Assembly (NCBI GenBank): GCA_036406615.1
Contig: DASXAQ010000020.1
Location: 47,008-111,007 of the forward strand
DNA: 64,000 nucleotides
Source of the DNA: DASXAQ01 sp036406615
GTDB lineage: Bacteria > Actinomycetota > UBA4738
Direction: 5' to 3'
Shown here: one piece after another, positions 14,864 to 23,575 of the stretch
Layout of the letters: each line of letters begins with the position of its first letter
Position numbering within the stretch: position 1 is the stretch's first letter
Program-made: the position numbers and the translations under genes
Notes under the pieces: model-generated
What the model saw: only the letters and a program-made list of their open reading frames with translations
Databases searched by the model: none
What the model was told of the DNA's origin: nothing

Positions 14864-16740
14864 CGCGATCCCGCCCCGTCGAACAGGCGCAGCTTGGCGA
14901 TCGCCGACTGCACGGCGCCGGCGGCCGTCTGGCCCAGGCCGCAGATCGACGCGTCGCGCATCACCTGGGCGATCTCGTCGATGAGCGCCAGGTCGGCGCC
15001 GGTGCCGCCGTTCGATCGTCCATCGGCGAGGCGCCGAAGCGCCTCCTCCTGCCGGACGGTGCCGACGCGGCACGGGACGCACTGCCCGCAGGATTCGTCG
15101 CGGAAGAACGCCGCGATCCGCAGCACGATGTCGACCAGGTCGACCGTGTCGTCGAACGCCATCACGACGCCGGATCCCAGCGAGACGCCGGCCGCGCGCG
15201 CGTCCTCGAACGTCAGTCGCAGGTCCAGGTCGTCCGGCGTGACGAACGCACCGGCCGCGCCGCCCAGCAGGATGGCCTGCAGCGCACGGCCTTCGCGCAC
15301 ACCCCCCGCCTGGTCCAGCAGCTCGCGAAGCGTCGTGCCGAACTCGATCTCGTACAGGCCCGGCCGCTCGACGCATCCGCTCAGGCAGAACAGGCGCGTG
15401 CCGGTGGAGTCCGGCGTGCCGATCCGCGCGAACGCCGGTCCCCCGATGCGAAGGATCTCCAGCACGTTCAGCAGCGTCTCGACGTTGTTGATGCCGGTCG
15501 GCTTGCCGAACACGCCGTGCGTGACGGGGAACGGCGGCTTGTTGCGAGGCTCGGCGCGCTTGCCCTCGATCGAGTTGAAGAGCGCCGTCTCCTCGCCGGC
15601 GATGTACGCGCCGGCGCCGCGGCGAAGCTCGATGTCGAACGCGAACCCCTCGCCCATGACGTTGGCACCCAGGAACCCGCGCGCGCGGCATTGCTCGATC
15701 GCGTTTCGCAGCCGCTCGTGCGCCAGGGGATACTCGCCGCGGATGTAGAGGTAGCCGGCCTCGCTGCCGGTGGCGTAGCCGGCGATCGTGAGCGCCTCGA
15801 CGACCGCGAAGGGGTCTGCCTCCATCACGACCCGGTCCTTGAACGTGCCGGGCTCGGACTCGTCCGCGTTGCACACGAAGAAGTGGGGACGGACCGGTTG
15901 CTTCGCGACCGCCTCCCACTTCACGCCGGTGGGGAACGCGGCGCCACCGCGCCCGAGCAGGTTGGCGTCCTTCACCTCGCGGATGACGCCCTCGGGCCCG
16001 AGCGCCACGGCGGTCCGCAGCGCTTCGTACCCGCCGTGCGACCGGTAGGAATCGAGCGAGGTCGGATCCGCCTTGCCGACCCGCGTGAGGAGTGGGCCTG
16101 CCGAGCCGCCGCGCTGCATCGAGGCGGAAAGTCGCGTCTCACTGCGCCAATAGGGAGCGTCGTCTTCCGATGGGTCGCCGAGCCCGGCCTCTCGCACGAG
16201 GTCCGCGATCCGGGCGACGCCCACAGAGACGTCATGGCCGGCAAGCGACCCGTTCTGCACGAGCGCGGCCGGCGCCGCTTCGCACATGCCGAGACACGGG
16301 CTGCGGAGCCACGTCGCGCCGTCCCTGTCGGATCCGGGCGGACCGAACTCGCGTTCCAGGCTGGCGCACAGATCTTCGGCGCCGTTCACCCGGCAGGCGA
16401 TGTCGTCGCACACGTGCACGACGGTCTTCGGCCGCGGCTCGGTCGAGAACAGCGCGTAGAAGCTCGCCACGCCGTACGCCTCGGCCGGCGGGATCGTCAG
16501 GCGCTGCGCGACGTAGCCGAGCGCGCCCTCGCTGATCCATCCCACACGCGACTGGACCGCGTGCAGGACCGGGAGCAGCAGGTGGCGCTGCTCCCGCGCG
16601 GCCCGGCCGCCGCGGGCGATGTGTCCGTCGAGTTCGGTGCGCGAGCCGCCGACCCAACCGCTCTCGGGCTGCCCCAGGATGCCGTCGACGGCCGCGCGCT
16701 CCTCGTCGGTCGCCGACGCGGGCAGGAGGTGCAGGTCCAT
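14860..16740 (-). CDS. fdhB: Formate dehydrogenase diaphorase subunit, NuoE-NuoF fusion
   Basis: The 626-residue protein fuses a NuoE-like thioredoxin-fold 2Fe-2S domain (VCDDIACRVNGAEDL and SPCLGMCEAAP, residues about 115-165) to a NuoF-like FMN/NADH domain. NuoF landmarks are LLGRGGAAFPTGVKW, NADESEPGTFKDR, the SLBB-like region, and the 4Fe-4S motif ESCGQCVPCRVGT with the later SICGLGQ cysteine. It passes electrons from formate to NAD+ in the cytoplasm. It starts at ATG 16740, four bases after the catalytic gene stops, and overlaps the following Fe-S gene. Its place in the middle of the operon separates the two halves of the alpha subunit. Confidence 0.9.
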   Translation of the reverse strand: MDLHLLPASATDEERAAVDGILGQPESGWVGGSRTELDGHIARGGRAAREQRHLLLPVLHAVQSRVGWISEGALGYVAQRLTIPPAEAYGVASFYALFSTEPRPKTVVHVCDDIACRVNGAEDLCASLEREFGPPGSDRDGATWLRSPCLGMCEAAPAALVQNGSLAGHDVSVGVARIADLVREAGLGDPSEDDAPYWRSETRLSASMQRGGSAGPLLTRVGKADPTSLDSYRSHGGYEALRTAVALGPEGVIREVKDANLLGRGGAAFPTGVKWEAVAKQPVRPHFFVCNADESEPGTFKDRVVMEADPFAVVEALTIAGYATGSEAGYLYIRGEYPLAHERLRNAIEQCRARGFLGANVMGEGFAFDIELRRGAGAYIAGEETALFNSIEGKRAEPRNKPPFPVTHGVFGKPTGINNVETLLNVLEILRIGGPAFARIGTPDSTGTRLFCLSGCVERPGLYEIEFGTTLRELLDQAGGVREGRALQAILLGGAAGAFVTPDDLDLRLTFEDARAAGVSLGSGVVMAFDDTVDLVDIVLRIAAFFRDESCGQCVPCRVGTVRQEEALRRLADGRSNGGTGADLALIDEIAQVMRDASICGLGQTAAGAVQSAIAKLRLFDGAGSR

Positions 16741-16744
16741 CCGA

Positions 16745-18706
16745 CTAGTCGGCCCCCGCGCCGGCGGGCACCGTCGCGTCCTCGGCCGGCTGCCCGTTGG
16801 CGGCCGGCGCGTCGAGCTTGTCGATGCGAATGGCCGTCGCCTTGAACTCCGCCGTGCCCGATTTCGGGTCGGTCGCGTCGATCGTGAGCAGGTTCGTGGC
16901 GACGTCGTCGGGGAAGTGCAGCGTCATGAACGCCAGGCCGGGCCGCAGTCCCGTGTCGATCCGCACCGGCGCGACGACCGTGCCGCGCCGCGAGGTCACG
17001 CGCACCCGCTCGCCGGGCTGCAGGCCGTGGCGTTCGGCGTCCTCGGGCGACACGTCCAGGGTCTCGCCGCGGCGCATCGGCGAGGAGAACCCACCGCTCT
17101 GCACGCCCGTGTTGTACGAATCGAGCCGGCGCCCCGTCGTGAGCCGGATCGGGTACTCGTCGGTGAGCTCGTCGACCGGGGGGTCGTGGTGCACGACGCT
17201 GATCGGGGCCAGCGGGCCCTGTTCGTCTCCGTCGAGCCACAGCCGGCCATGCAGGAACTGCGCGCCCGGGTCGTTTTCATCGAAGCACGGCCACTGGATG
17301 CCGTTCAGCTCCTCCAGCCGCGCGTAGCTCATCCCGGCGTGCATCGGCGAGAGCGACCGGCATTCGTCCCACACCTGTTCCGCGGTTGGGTCGCCCCAGT
17401 CGTGGCCCAGGCGGCGGGCGATCTCGCCCATGATCCAGATGTCGTCGCGGGCGTTGCCCGGCGGGTCCATCGCCTTGCGCACGCGCTGGACCCGGCGCTC
17501 GCTGGACGTCACGGTGCCCTCCGCCTCGCACCACGTCGCAGATGCCGGCAGGACGACGTCGGCGATCTCCGCCGTCTTGGTCAGGAAGATATCCTGCACG
17601 ACCAGGTGCTCCAGGCCCAGGAGCAGCTTCATCGCGCGGTGCTGGTCGGCCTCCGACTGCGCGGGGTTCTCGCCGACCACGTAGGCGGTCGTGAGCTCGC
17701 CACGCTCCATGGCCTCGAACATCTCCGACAGGTGCCACCCGTAATCGGCACGAATGGGTGTGCCCCAGGCCTTTTCGAACTTGGCCCGGGCTTCGGCGTC
17801 CTTCTCGACGTCCTGGAACCCGGGGAGCTTGTTCGGGATCGCCCCCATGTCCCCGCCGCCCTGAACGTTGTTCTGGCCGCGCAGCGGCTGCAGCCCGCTG
17901 CCGTAGCGGCCGATGTGGCCCGTCAGCAGGGACAGGTTGATCAGCGCGAGCACGTTGTCGACCGCGTTGTGATGCTCGGTGATGCCGAGCGTCCAGCACA
18001 GCTGCGCGCGGTCCGCCCTGGCGAACGCGTGCGCCAGCTCCCGGATGGCCTCGGCCGGCACCCCGGTCGTGCGCTCCGCGTACTCCAGCGTGTAGGGCTG
18101 CACGGCATCGCGGTACTCGTCGAAGCCGGTGGTCGCGTGGTCCACGAACGCCTGGTTCACCAGGCCCGCAGCGATGATCTCGCGCCCGACCGCATTGGCC
18201 AGGGCGACGTCCGAGCCCACGTCCAGGCCGAGCCACAGGTCGGCCCACTGCGCCGACGACGTCCGGCGCGGATCGACCGAGTACAGGCGGGCGCCGTTTC
18301 GGATCCCCTTCAGGACGTGGTGGAAGAAGATCGGGTGCGTCTCGCGCGCGTTCGAGCCCCACAGGACGATCACGTCCGTGCGCTCGACCTCCTCATATGA
18401 GCTGGTGCCGCCCCCGGCACCGAAGACCGTCGCCAGACCGACGACGCTCGGCGCGTGTCAAGTGCGGTTGCAGCTGTCGATGTTGTTGCAGCCGATGACC
18501 GAGCGCGTGAACTTCTGCGCAACGAAGTTCATCTCGTTCGTGGCCTTGGAGCAGCTGAACATGCCGAACGAGAGCGGCCCCTGCTTGTCGACCGCCGTCC
18601 GGAAGCCAGCCGCCGCCCGATCGAGGGCCTCGTCCCACGTTGCCCGGCGGAGCACGCCGGCGTCGCGGACCAGGGGCTCGGTCAGTCGGGTGTAGCGCTG
18701 CGACAT
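16745..18706 (-). CDS. fdhA: Selenocysteine formate dehydrogenase catalytic (molybdopterin) subunit, lacking its own Fe-S domain
   Basis: The gene reads from ATG 18706 through an in-frame TGA at 18458-18460 to TAG at 16745-16747, giving 653 residues. Around the TGA the protein reads NNIDSCNRT-U-HAPSVVGLATVFG, matching the UHxPS active-site context of selenocysteine formate dehydrogenases, so the TGA codes Sec83, the molybdenum ligand. A SECIS hairpin follows. The start lies at TRLTEPLVRD, which in ordinary FdhA comes just after the 4Fe-4S domain; that domain is in the third gene. The rest is the molybdopterin oxidoreductase fold (VIVLWGSNARETHPI, EAEGTVTSSERRVQ) and dinucleotide-binding C-terminus (RLTTGRRLDSYNTG). 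A strong GGAGGT ribosome site precedes the start. Confidence 0.92.
18420..18451 (-). promoter_or_regulatory. Bacterial SECIS element for the fdhA selenocysteine codon
   Basis: Read on the minus strand, the hairpin starts six bases after the TGA. It has lower stem CCGAG/TTCGG, upper stem CGUCG/CGACG, a bulged U, one C-G pair and an apical GGUCUG loop. The bulged U beneath a GGUCU-containing loop is the hallmark recognised by SelB in E. coli fdhF. The stem falls inside the coding frame, as bacterial SECIS elements do. Confidence 0.85.
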
Positions 18707-18762
18707 GCCGCGCGACCTCCTCGAATCCGACCTGTCGTTCGAAGTCTAAACCGTGGGTCAGG

Positions 18763-18867
18763 ATGGGGCCGGGTGGCCTCCGCCACAGGGCCCAAAGGAT
18801 CAGCCGAAAGGCGCCATCAAGGAATCGACCCCCGGTCCCGATGGGCTATTGGAGAACCGGCATCGGG
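18763..18867 (+). promoter_or_regulatory. Structured leader of the exosortase-substrate-like gene
   Basis: Two hairpins can be drawn. One has stem GTGGC/GCCAC (loop CTCC) continued by GGGCC/GGCCC, near 18763-18793. The other pairs CCCGATG (18837-18843) with CATCGGG (18861-18867), with an inner TTGG/CCGG helix. The second stem contains the candidate ATG 18841. This could be a riboswitch-like or translation-blocking leader, but I cannot match it to a known class. Confidence 0.3.
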
Positions 18868-19518
18868 CGGTTCTTGACGGTCAGCCCGGGCAAACGCTTC
18901 ATCGAAGGGGAGCCGACCACGGCCTCACGAAGAACGAAATCGGACAAGCAGGGCACGAGCCGCCGATCCTCCGCGATCGCGTGGCTGCTCGCGGCCGCGG
19001 TCCTCTCGGGCCCGGCCGTGCTCGCTGCGCCGGCGGCGAACGCGGCGCCTCCCACCATCAACTGCAGCACCGATCCCGGCAACGGCCAGTGCAACAAGCT
19101 GTCGGCGACGTTCACGTGCGTCTGGAACAACCGCAACGGCACCTACTCGGCCGTCTTCGGCTACAAGAACTCGTCCTCGCACCCGCTGGTGGCCACCGTG
19201 GGGCTGGAGAACATGTTTCTGCCCGCTCCGAACGGCCGTGGGCAGCCGACGACGTTTCCCGCCGGCTCCACCGTGACGAACGCCGTCGTCGTCACGTGGA
19301 ACGGGTCGGCGTTGACGTGGGTCCTGCCCGGCGGCACCGCCACCGGCGGGTTCTGGGCCACTCCGTGCTCGAGCCCGCCCGTGCCGATGGTCGCCGGCGC
19401 GGCGCCGGCGCTCCCGTTCCTGCTGCTGGCCGGCGCGAGCCTGTGGTGGCTCCGCCGCCGCGGCCGGCTCGCATGGGTGCTCGCGGCCGTTCGCGGGTCG
19501 ACGGGGGGCGCCGGGTGA
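18841..19518 (+). CDS. Secreted surface protein with C-terminal sorting-type helix; candidate exosortase substrate
   Basis: The 225-residue protein has an extended signal peptide: a basic Ser/Arg/Lys n-region, hydrophobic AIAWLLAAAVLSGPAVLAA (about residues 48-66) and an ANA-A cleavage site. A single domain follows with the pattern CVWNNRNGTYSAVFGYKNSS and NGRGQPTTFPAG, a module I recall from many extracellular anchored proteins. The end is PVPMVAGAAPALPFLLLAGA, then SLWWLRRRGR: Pro-containing motif, helix and basic cluster as in PEP-CTERM-like sorting signals. The start is unsure (ATG 18841 or TTG 18874). It lies directly before, and overlaps by four bases, the operon that encodes an exosortase. 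Confidence 0.65.
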   Translation: MGYWRTGIGRFLTVSPGKRFIEGEPTTASRRTKSDKQGTSRRSSAIAWLLAAAVLSGPAVLAAPAANAAPPTINCSTDPGNGQCNKLSATFTCVWNNRNGTYSAVFGYKNSSSHPLVATVGLENMFLPAPNGRGQPTTFPAGSTVTNAVVVTWNGSALTWVLPGGTATGGFWATPCSSPPVPMVAGAAPALPFLLLAGASLWWLRRRGRLAWVLAAVRGSTGGAG

Positions 19519-20282
19519 ACGTGCTGGCGGTCGGTGCGCATCCCGACGACATCGAGCTCGGCTGCGCCGGCACCTTGGCGCGGCACGTGTGGGCCGGGGA
19601 CACCGTGACGATGCTGGTGATGACCACGGGCGAGCGCGGCCCCCAGGACTCGGTCCCCCGGGTGGACGAACAGGTCGCCGCTGCGCGCCTGATCGGCGCG
19701 AACCTGATCTGGGGCGGGTTCTCGGACGGCGCCGTGCCCACCGGCGGGGACACGGTCGCGTTCATCGACGAGGTCGTGCGCCTCACCAGGGCCGAGATCC
19801 TCTACACGCACGCGCCGAAGGACAGTCACCAGGACCACGTCACGACGGCGCTGTGCTCGCTGGCCGCGGCACGCCGGCTCCCGCGCGTGCTCTGCTACCA
19901 GTCGCCGTCCACGACGTCGTTCGACCCGAACCTGTTCGTCGACATCGACGAGACGTTCGAGCTGAAGCGCCGGTCGCTGAGCGCGCACCAGTCGCAGGTC
20001 CTGCGCTGCGAGATGGTCGACCTGGAGGCCGTCGGGGCGGCCGCGCGGTACTGGGGCCACCGCTCGCGGGTGCGCCACGCGGAGGGGTTCGAGACGCCGC
20101 GCTTCGTCTGGCAGATCGGCGCGGATGCCGACGTCTCACGGACGGCAGGCCGGCCGGTGGAAACGGCCGACCCGCAGCTCGAGCCGGCCGCCGTGGAGGA
20201 GTGGGCACACCTGCCGCAGACGCGCACGCCCGCGCCTCGCTCCCGGGACGAGGCGGCGCGGCTGATGGCGGCCTCGGAGTAG
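19515..20282 (+). CDS. PIG-L/LmbE-family N-acetylglucosamine deacetylase-like protein
   Basis: The 255-residue protein begins VNVLAVGAHPDDIELGCAGT, the AHPDDxE zinc motif of the PIG-L family near the N-terminus, and has the later metal histidines in KDSHQDHVTT (about residues 111-120). Family members remove N-acetyl groups from GlcNAc-containing glycolipids or thiol precursors. In this setting the natural substrate would be a sugar in the surface polymer or lipid made by the adjacent glycosyltransferase and epimerase (inference). The start is GTG 19515, overlapping the upstream stop. The C-terminal 50 residues look disordered. Confidence 0.83.
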   Translation: MNVLAVGAHPDDIELGCAGTLARHVWAGDTVTMLVMTTGERGPQDSVPRVDEQVAAARLIGANLIWGGFSDGAVPTGGDTVAFIDEVVRLTRAEILYTHAPKDSHQDHVTTALCSLAAARRLPRVLCYQSPSTTSFDPNLFVDIDETFELKRRSLSAHQSQVLRCEMVDLEAVGAAARYWGHRSRVRHAEGFETPRFVWQIGADADVSRTAGRPVETADPQLEPAAVEEWAHLPQTRTPAPRSRDEAARLMAASE

Positions 20283-20286
20283 CGCG

Positions 20287-21663
20287 GTGAACGAACCGGC
20301 CCCGCACCCCCGAAGCGTGTCCGCCCCCCGCCTGCCTCGCGGGGCGCCGTGGTCGCTGCTGTACCTGCTCGCGCTGGAGATCGTCGCGGTGAGCCTGCTC
20401 GGCGTGGACCGCGCCGTCACCGCGGCGGCGATCGCGATGAACGTCGTGTTCATCGTGTACCTGTTCCGCCACCTTGCGTTCGCGGCGACGGCTGCCCGCT
20501 ATGCATCGCGGGACCTGCGGCGCCTGCCCGACGTGGATGTCGCGTTCGTGCCGACCGTCACGGTGATGGTCGCCTGCCACAACGAGGCCGTGGTGGCGCG
20601 GAACCTGGTTGCCGGCCTCCGCGGGCTGGACTACCCGGGCGACCGCCTGGACGTGATCCTGGTGGACGACGGGTCGCAGGACGGGACGGGCCCGATGCTG
20701 GAGCACCTGACCGCGACCGACCCACACATCCGCGTGCTGCACCGCCCGCCCGGCGAGGGCGGCGGGAAGTCCGGCGCGCTGAATGCGGCGCTCGAGCGGG
20801 CCACCGGGGAGATCATCGTGGTCTTCGACGCCGACCACGTGCCCTCGCCGGACGTCGTGCGCCGCCTGGTTCGCCATTTCGCGGACGCCCGCGTCTCGGC
20901 CGCCCAGGGGCGCTGCGTCATCACGAACTGGGGCGAGACGCCGCTGGCGCGCGCCATCGCCATCGACTACTTCTCCGGGTACCTGGTCAACGAGTACGGG
21001 CGTCAGGCACTGTTCGAGCTTCCCGCCTACGGCGGCGCCAACTGCGCGGTGCGGGCCTCGACCCTGCGGCGACTGGGAGGCTGGAACCCCGCCACCGTCA
21101 CGGAGGACACCGATCTCACGATGCGGGTGCTGTTGTCCGGTGAGCGCGTTCGCTACGACGTCACCGCCGTGGACACCGAGCAGGCCCCGACGACCATCCG
21201 CTGGTTCATGCGGCAGCGGTACCGCTGGGCGCGCGGCCATCAGCAGGTGTGGCGCGACTACCGGCGGGCCGTGCTCGCGACGCCGCACCTCGGGACGATG
21301 GCGCGGATCGAGACGCTCATGTTCCTGCTGGTCTTCCACGTGCCCGTCGTGTGTGCGGCGACGTTCGTGCTGCTGGCGATGCGCCTGGCCGGCATCGGGC
21401 ATCCGATCACGTTGTTCGAATTGCTGCCGCTGACCGCGCTGTTGTTCGCCGGCCCGTTCTGCGAGCTGGCGGTGGGGCTGGTCGTCGGACGCGCGCCGCG
21501 CTGGACCGCATGGTCCCTGGCGCTGATGCTGCCGGTGTTCATCGTGTCGATCACGGTCACGACGAAGGCATGGATCGACGGCCTCCTCGGCGTCCCGTAC
21601 GCGTGGGTGAAGACGCGCCGGTCGGGCGCTGAGCCGTCCACGCCGGAGCGGGTGGCCGCGTGA
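20287..21663 (+). CDS. Membrane family 2 glycosyltransferase (BcsA/IcaA-like processive type)
   Basis: The 458-residue protein has two N-terminal membrane helices, a GT2 catalytic domain and three or four C-terminal helices. Catalytic motifs are VTVMVACHNE, ILVDDGSQDGTG (about residue 125), FDADHVPS (about 180), VTEDTDLTMR (about 274) and QRYRWARGHQQ (about 311), the D,D,D,QxxRW set of processive polysaccharide synthases. It should polymerise and possibly export a beta-linked sugar chain, or build a lipid-linked saccharide. It starts at GTG 20287, four bases after the deacetylase, and overlaps the exosortase gene by four bases. A polymer of N-acetylated hexosamine would fit the neighbours. 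Confidence 0.85.
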   Translation: MNEPAPHPRSVSAPRLPRGAPWSLLYLLALEIVAVSLLGVDRAVTAAAIAMNVVFIVYLFRHLAFAATAARYASRDLRRLPDVDVAFVPTVTVMVACHNEAVVARNLVAGLRGLDYPGDRLDVILVDDGSQDGTGPMLEHLTATDPHIRVLHRPPGEGGGKSGALNAALERATGEIIVVFDADHVPSPDVVRRLVRHFADARVSAAQGRCVITNWGETPLARAIAIDYFSGYLVNEYGRQALFELPAYGGANCAVRASTLRRLGGWNPATVTEDTDLTMRVLLSGERVRYDVTAVDTEQAPTTIRWFMRQRYRWARGHQQVWRDYRRAVLATPHLGTMARIETLMFLLVFHVPVVCAATFVLLAMRLAGIGHPITLFELLPLTALLFAGPFCELAVGLVVGRAPRWTAWSLALMLPVFIVSITVTTKAWIDGLLGVPYAWVKTRRSGAEPSTPERVAA

Positions 21664-22229
21664 GGAGTCCGCGCGTCCGGGTCGTGGTCGTGCTGGTCGC
21701 CTGCGTGGTGGCCGCCATGTCGGGCTTCTTCCTGCTGGTCGACCCGATCCGCCGTCTGGAGATCGCCGCCGCGGTGCTGCTCGCGCGCCCCTTCGGCGGG
21801 CGCGTCTCCGCCGTGGGGGGCGACCTGATCCAGGGCCTGCCGGCCGCGGCGCTTCCCTTTCGCGCCACGGTCACCCCGTTCTGCTCCTCGTTGATCCCGA
21901 TCCTGGCCCTCGGATCGATCTCGATGTTCATCCTGGCCGGCTCGATCGCCCGGCGCGCCGCGGCGTTCGCGATCGCGGCGGCAACGATCCTGTGCTGCAA
22001 CGTCATCCGAATCGCCGCGTCGGTGCTGGTCGGCCTGCGCGCGGGCCCGGCGGGGCTCGCCCTGTTTCACGACTGGGTCGGGACCGGCTTCGCCCTCGCC
22101 TACACGCTCGGCGGCTTCATGCTGATGCTCTACGTGCTGCTGCCGAAGGTCGGCCGCATGCCGGGCGCGTGGCCGGGCGTCCCGGCCGCCGACGCGGCGC
22201 CCGGATCGCCCCGAGGGGGCGGCCGGTGA
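21660..22229 (+). CDS. Exosortase/archaeosortase-family transpeptidase
   Basis: The 189-residue polytopic membrane protein shows the three exosortase active-site elements in order: Cys in TPFCSSLIPIL (about residue 75), Arg in CCNVIRIAASV (NxxRI, about 114-118) and His in LFHDWVGTGF (about 137). About five helices are present. Exosortases cut C-terminal PEP-CTERM-like signals and join the protein to an extracellular glycan or lipid. At under 200 residues it is a short form. It sits between a GT2 and an ATP-grasp gene with four-base overlaps on both sides. The secreted protein at 18841-19518 is the only sorting-signal protein visible nearby. Confidence 0.8.
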   Translation: MRSPRVRVVVVLVACVVAAMSGFFLLVDPIRRLEIAAAVLLARPFGGRVSAVGGDLIQGLPAAALPFRATVTPFCSSLIPILALGSISMFILAGSIARRAAAFAIAAATILCCNVIRIAASVLVGLRAGPAGLALFHDWVGTGFALAYTLGGFMLMLYVLLPKVGRMPGAWPGVPAADAAPGSPRGGGR

Positions 22230-23575
22230 GCGCGCCGGCGGCGTTCCTGTTCGCGGCGAACCCGGCCGGCGAGAGCTGGCAGGCCGGCCTGTTCTTCGCG
22301 CTCGCCGGCGCTGCCGTCGTGGTGGCCGCGGTGGTGTGGCGCCTTCGCGCCGACCGGCGGCTGCTTCGCGAGGCGACGGCGAGGCTTCGCGACCCGAACC
22401 CCGCCGCGCGCGTGGAGGCGGTGGACGCCGCGGTGGACCTCGGGCTGTTTCGCACGGGGGGCCTGCTGGTCCGGTTCGCCGCGCGAGAGCGGGACCCGGC
22501 CGTGCTCGACGCGCTGGCCGAGGCCGTGGCGGCGCGGCAGTGGGAGCCGGCCGCCACCCAGGACGTGGTTCGCCTTCGCCGATGGGCGCGGGACCACGCG
22601 GAGGACCGGCGGGCGGCCGCAGCCGGGCCCTCGCAGCGACGTCGGACCGCGCGCGTGCTGATCACCGGCGCCGGCGGGCCGGCCGGCGTGGCCGTGATCC
22701 GAAACCTCGTCCGGCGCGGCGTCCACGTCGTGGCCGTCGACGCCGACGAGCTCGCGGTGGGGTTCGGCCTGGCGTCCGAGGGCTACGTCGTCCCGACCGC
22801 CACCGAGCCCGACTACCTCTCGCGGATCCTCGAGGTCGCGGCCGCGACGCGGGTCGACGCCCTGCTGTGCACGGTGGCCGAGGAGTACCCGGCACTTCGC
22901 GCCCACGCTCTGGACGCGGCGGGCATCCGGTCGATGCTCCCGTCGCCGGAGTCCGTTCGCGTGTGCCTGGACAAGTGGGCGTTCGCGCACGCGATGGAGG
23001 AGGCCGGCCTGCCGGTGCCGGCGACGCGACTGCGCGACCACGTCGACATCCCCAAGCCGTGGATCGTCAAGCCTCGCTTCGGACGCGGGTCGCGAGACGT
23101 GCACGTCGCGCGCACGCTGACCGATCTCCGCCGCGCCTTGCGGTGGACGCCGGACCCCATCGTCCAGGCGCTGGTCGAGGGCCGCGAGTTCACCGTCGAC
23201 GCGCTGGTGGGCCGCGACGGCGCCGTCGCCGGCATGTCGCCCCGCTGGCGCCTGGAGACGAAGGCCGGCATCTCGACGAAGGGACTCACCTTCTCCGATC
23301 CGAAGGTCGTCCGCACGGTCGAGCGCGTGCTCGTCACCGTCGGCCTGGTCGGGCCCGCGAACGTGCAGGGGTTCGTGACGAAGGACGGCGACGTCGTCGT
23401 GCTGGAGGTCAACCCGCGCTTCTCGGGCGGCCTGCCACTGACCCTGCACGCCGGCGCCGACCTGGTCGGCGAGTACGTGCGCGCGATCCTGGGCAAGCCG
23501 ATCCGCCCCGAGCGGCTGGTGGCCCGGCCCGGGGTCGCCATGTCGCGCTACTTCGACGAGGTGTTCGCGGCGTGA
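22226..23575 (+). CDS. Membrane-anchored ATP-grasp protein (carbamoyl-phosphate-synthase-like)
   Basis: This 449-residue protein has one N-terminal membrane helix (GLFFALAGAAVVVAAVVWRL), a helical region of about 100 residues resembling HEAT-like repeats (DPNPAARVEAVDAAVDLGLF), then a CarB-like pre-ATP-grasp domain (VLITGAGGPAGVAVIRNLVR) and ATP-grasp fold (KPWIVKPRFGRGSRDV, EGREFTVDALV, VVVLEVNPRFSGG). ATP-grasp enzymes make amide or ester bonds through acyl-phosphates, so it could add an amino acid or acyl group to a sugar. Tethering at the membrane beside an exosortase is noteworthy. GTG 22226 overlaps the exosortase stop. Substrate unknown. Confidence 0.75.
   Translation: MSAPAAFLFAANPAGESWQAGLFFALAGAAVVVAAVVWRLRADRRLLREATARLRDPNPAARVEAVDAAVDLGLFRTGGLLVRFAARERDPAVLDALAEAVAARQWEPAATQDVVRLRRWARDHAEDRRAAAAGPSQRRRTARVLITGAGGPAGVAVIRNLVRRGVHVVAVDADELAVGFGLASEGYVVPTATEPDYLSRILEVAAATRVDALLCTVAEEYPALRAHALDAAGIRSMLPSPESVRVCLDKWAFAHAMEEAGLPVPATRLRDHVDIPKPWIVKPRFGRGSRDVHVARTLTDLRRALRWTPDPIVQALVEGREFTVDALVGRDGAVAGMSPRWRLETKAGISTKGLTFSDPKVVRTVERVLVTVGLVGPANVQGFVTKDGDVVVLEVNPRFSGGLPLTLHAGADLVGEYVRAILGKPIRPERLVARPGVAMSRYFDEVFAA

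Noticed and set aside
16745..18706. Reading the formate dehydrogenase catalytic gene as two genes or a pseudogene because of the internal TGA
   Set aside because: The codon aligns with the selenocysteine position, both sides are well conserved, and a SECIS hairpin follows at the correct distance.
18740..18920. c-di-GMP-I (GEMM) riboswitch before the exosortase-substrate-like gene
   Set aside because: Short matches (CCACAGGGC, GGGCAAAC) occur, but the order and conserved core of the class cannot be reproduced, so only a generic structured leader is reported.
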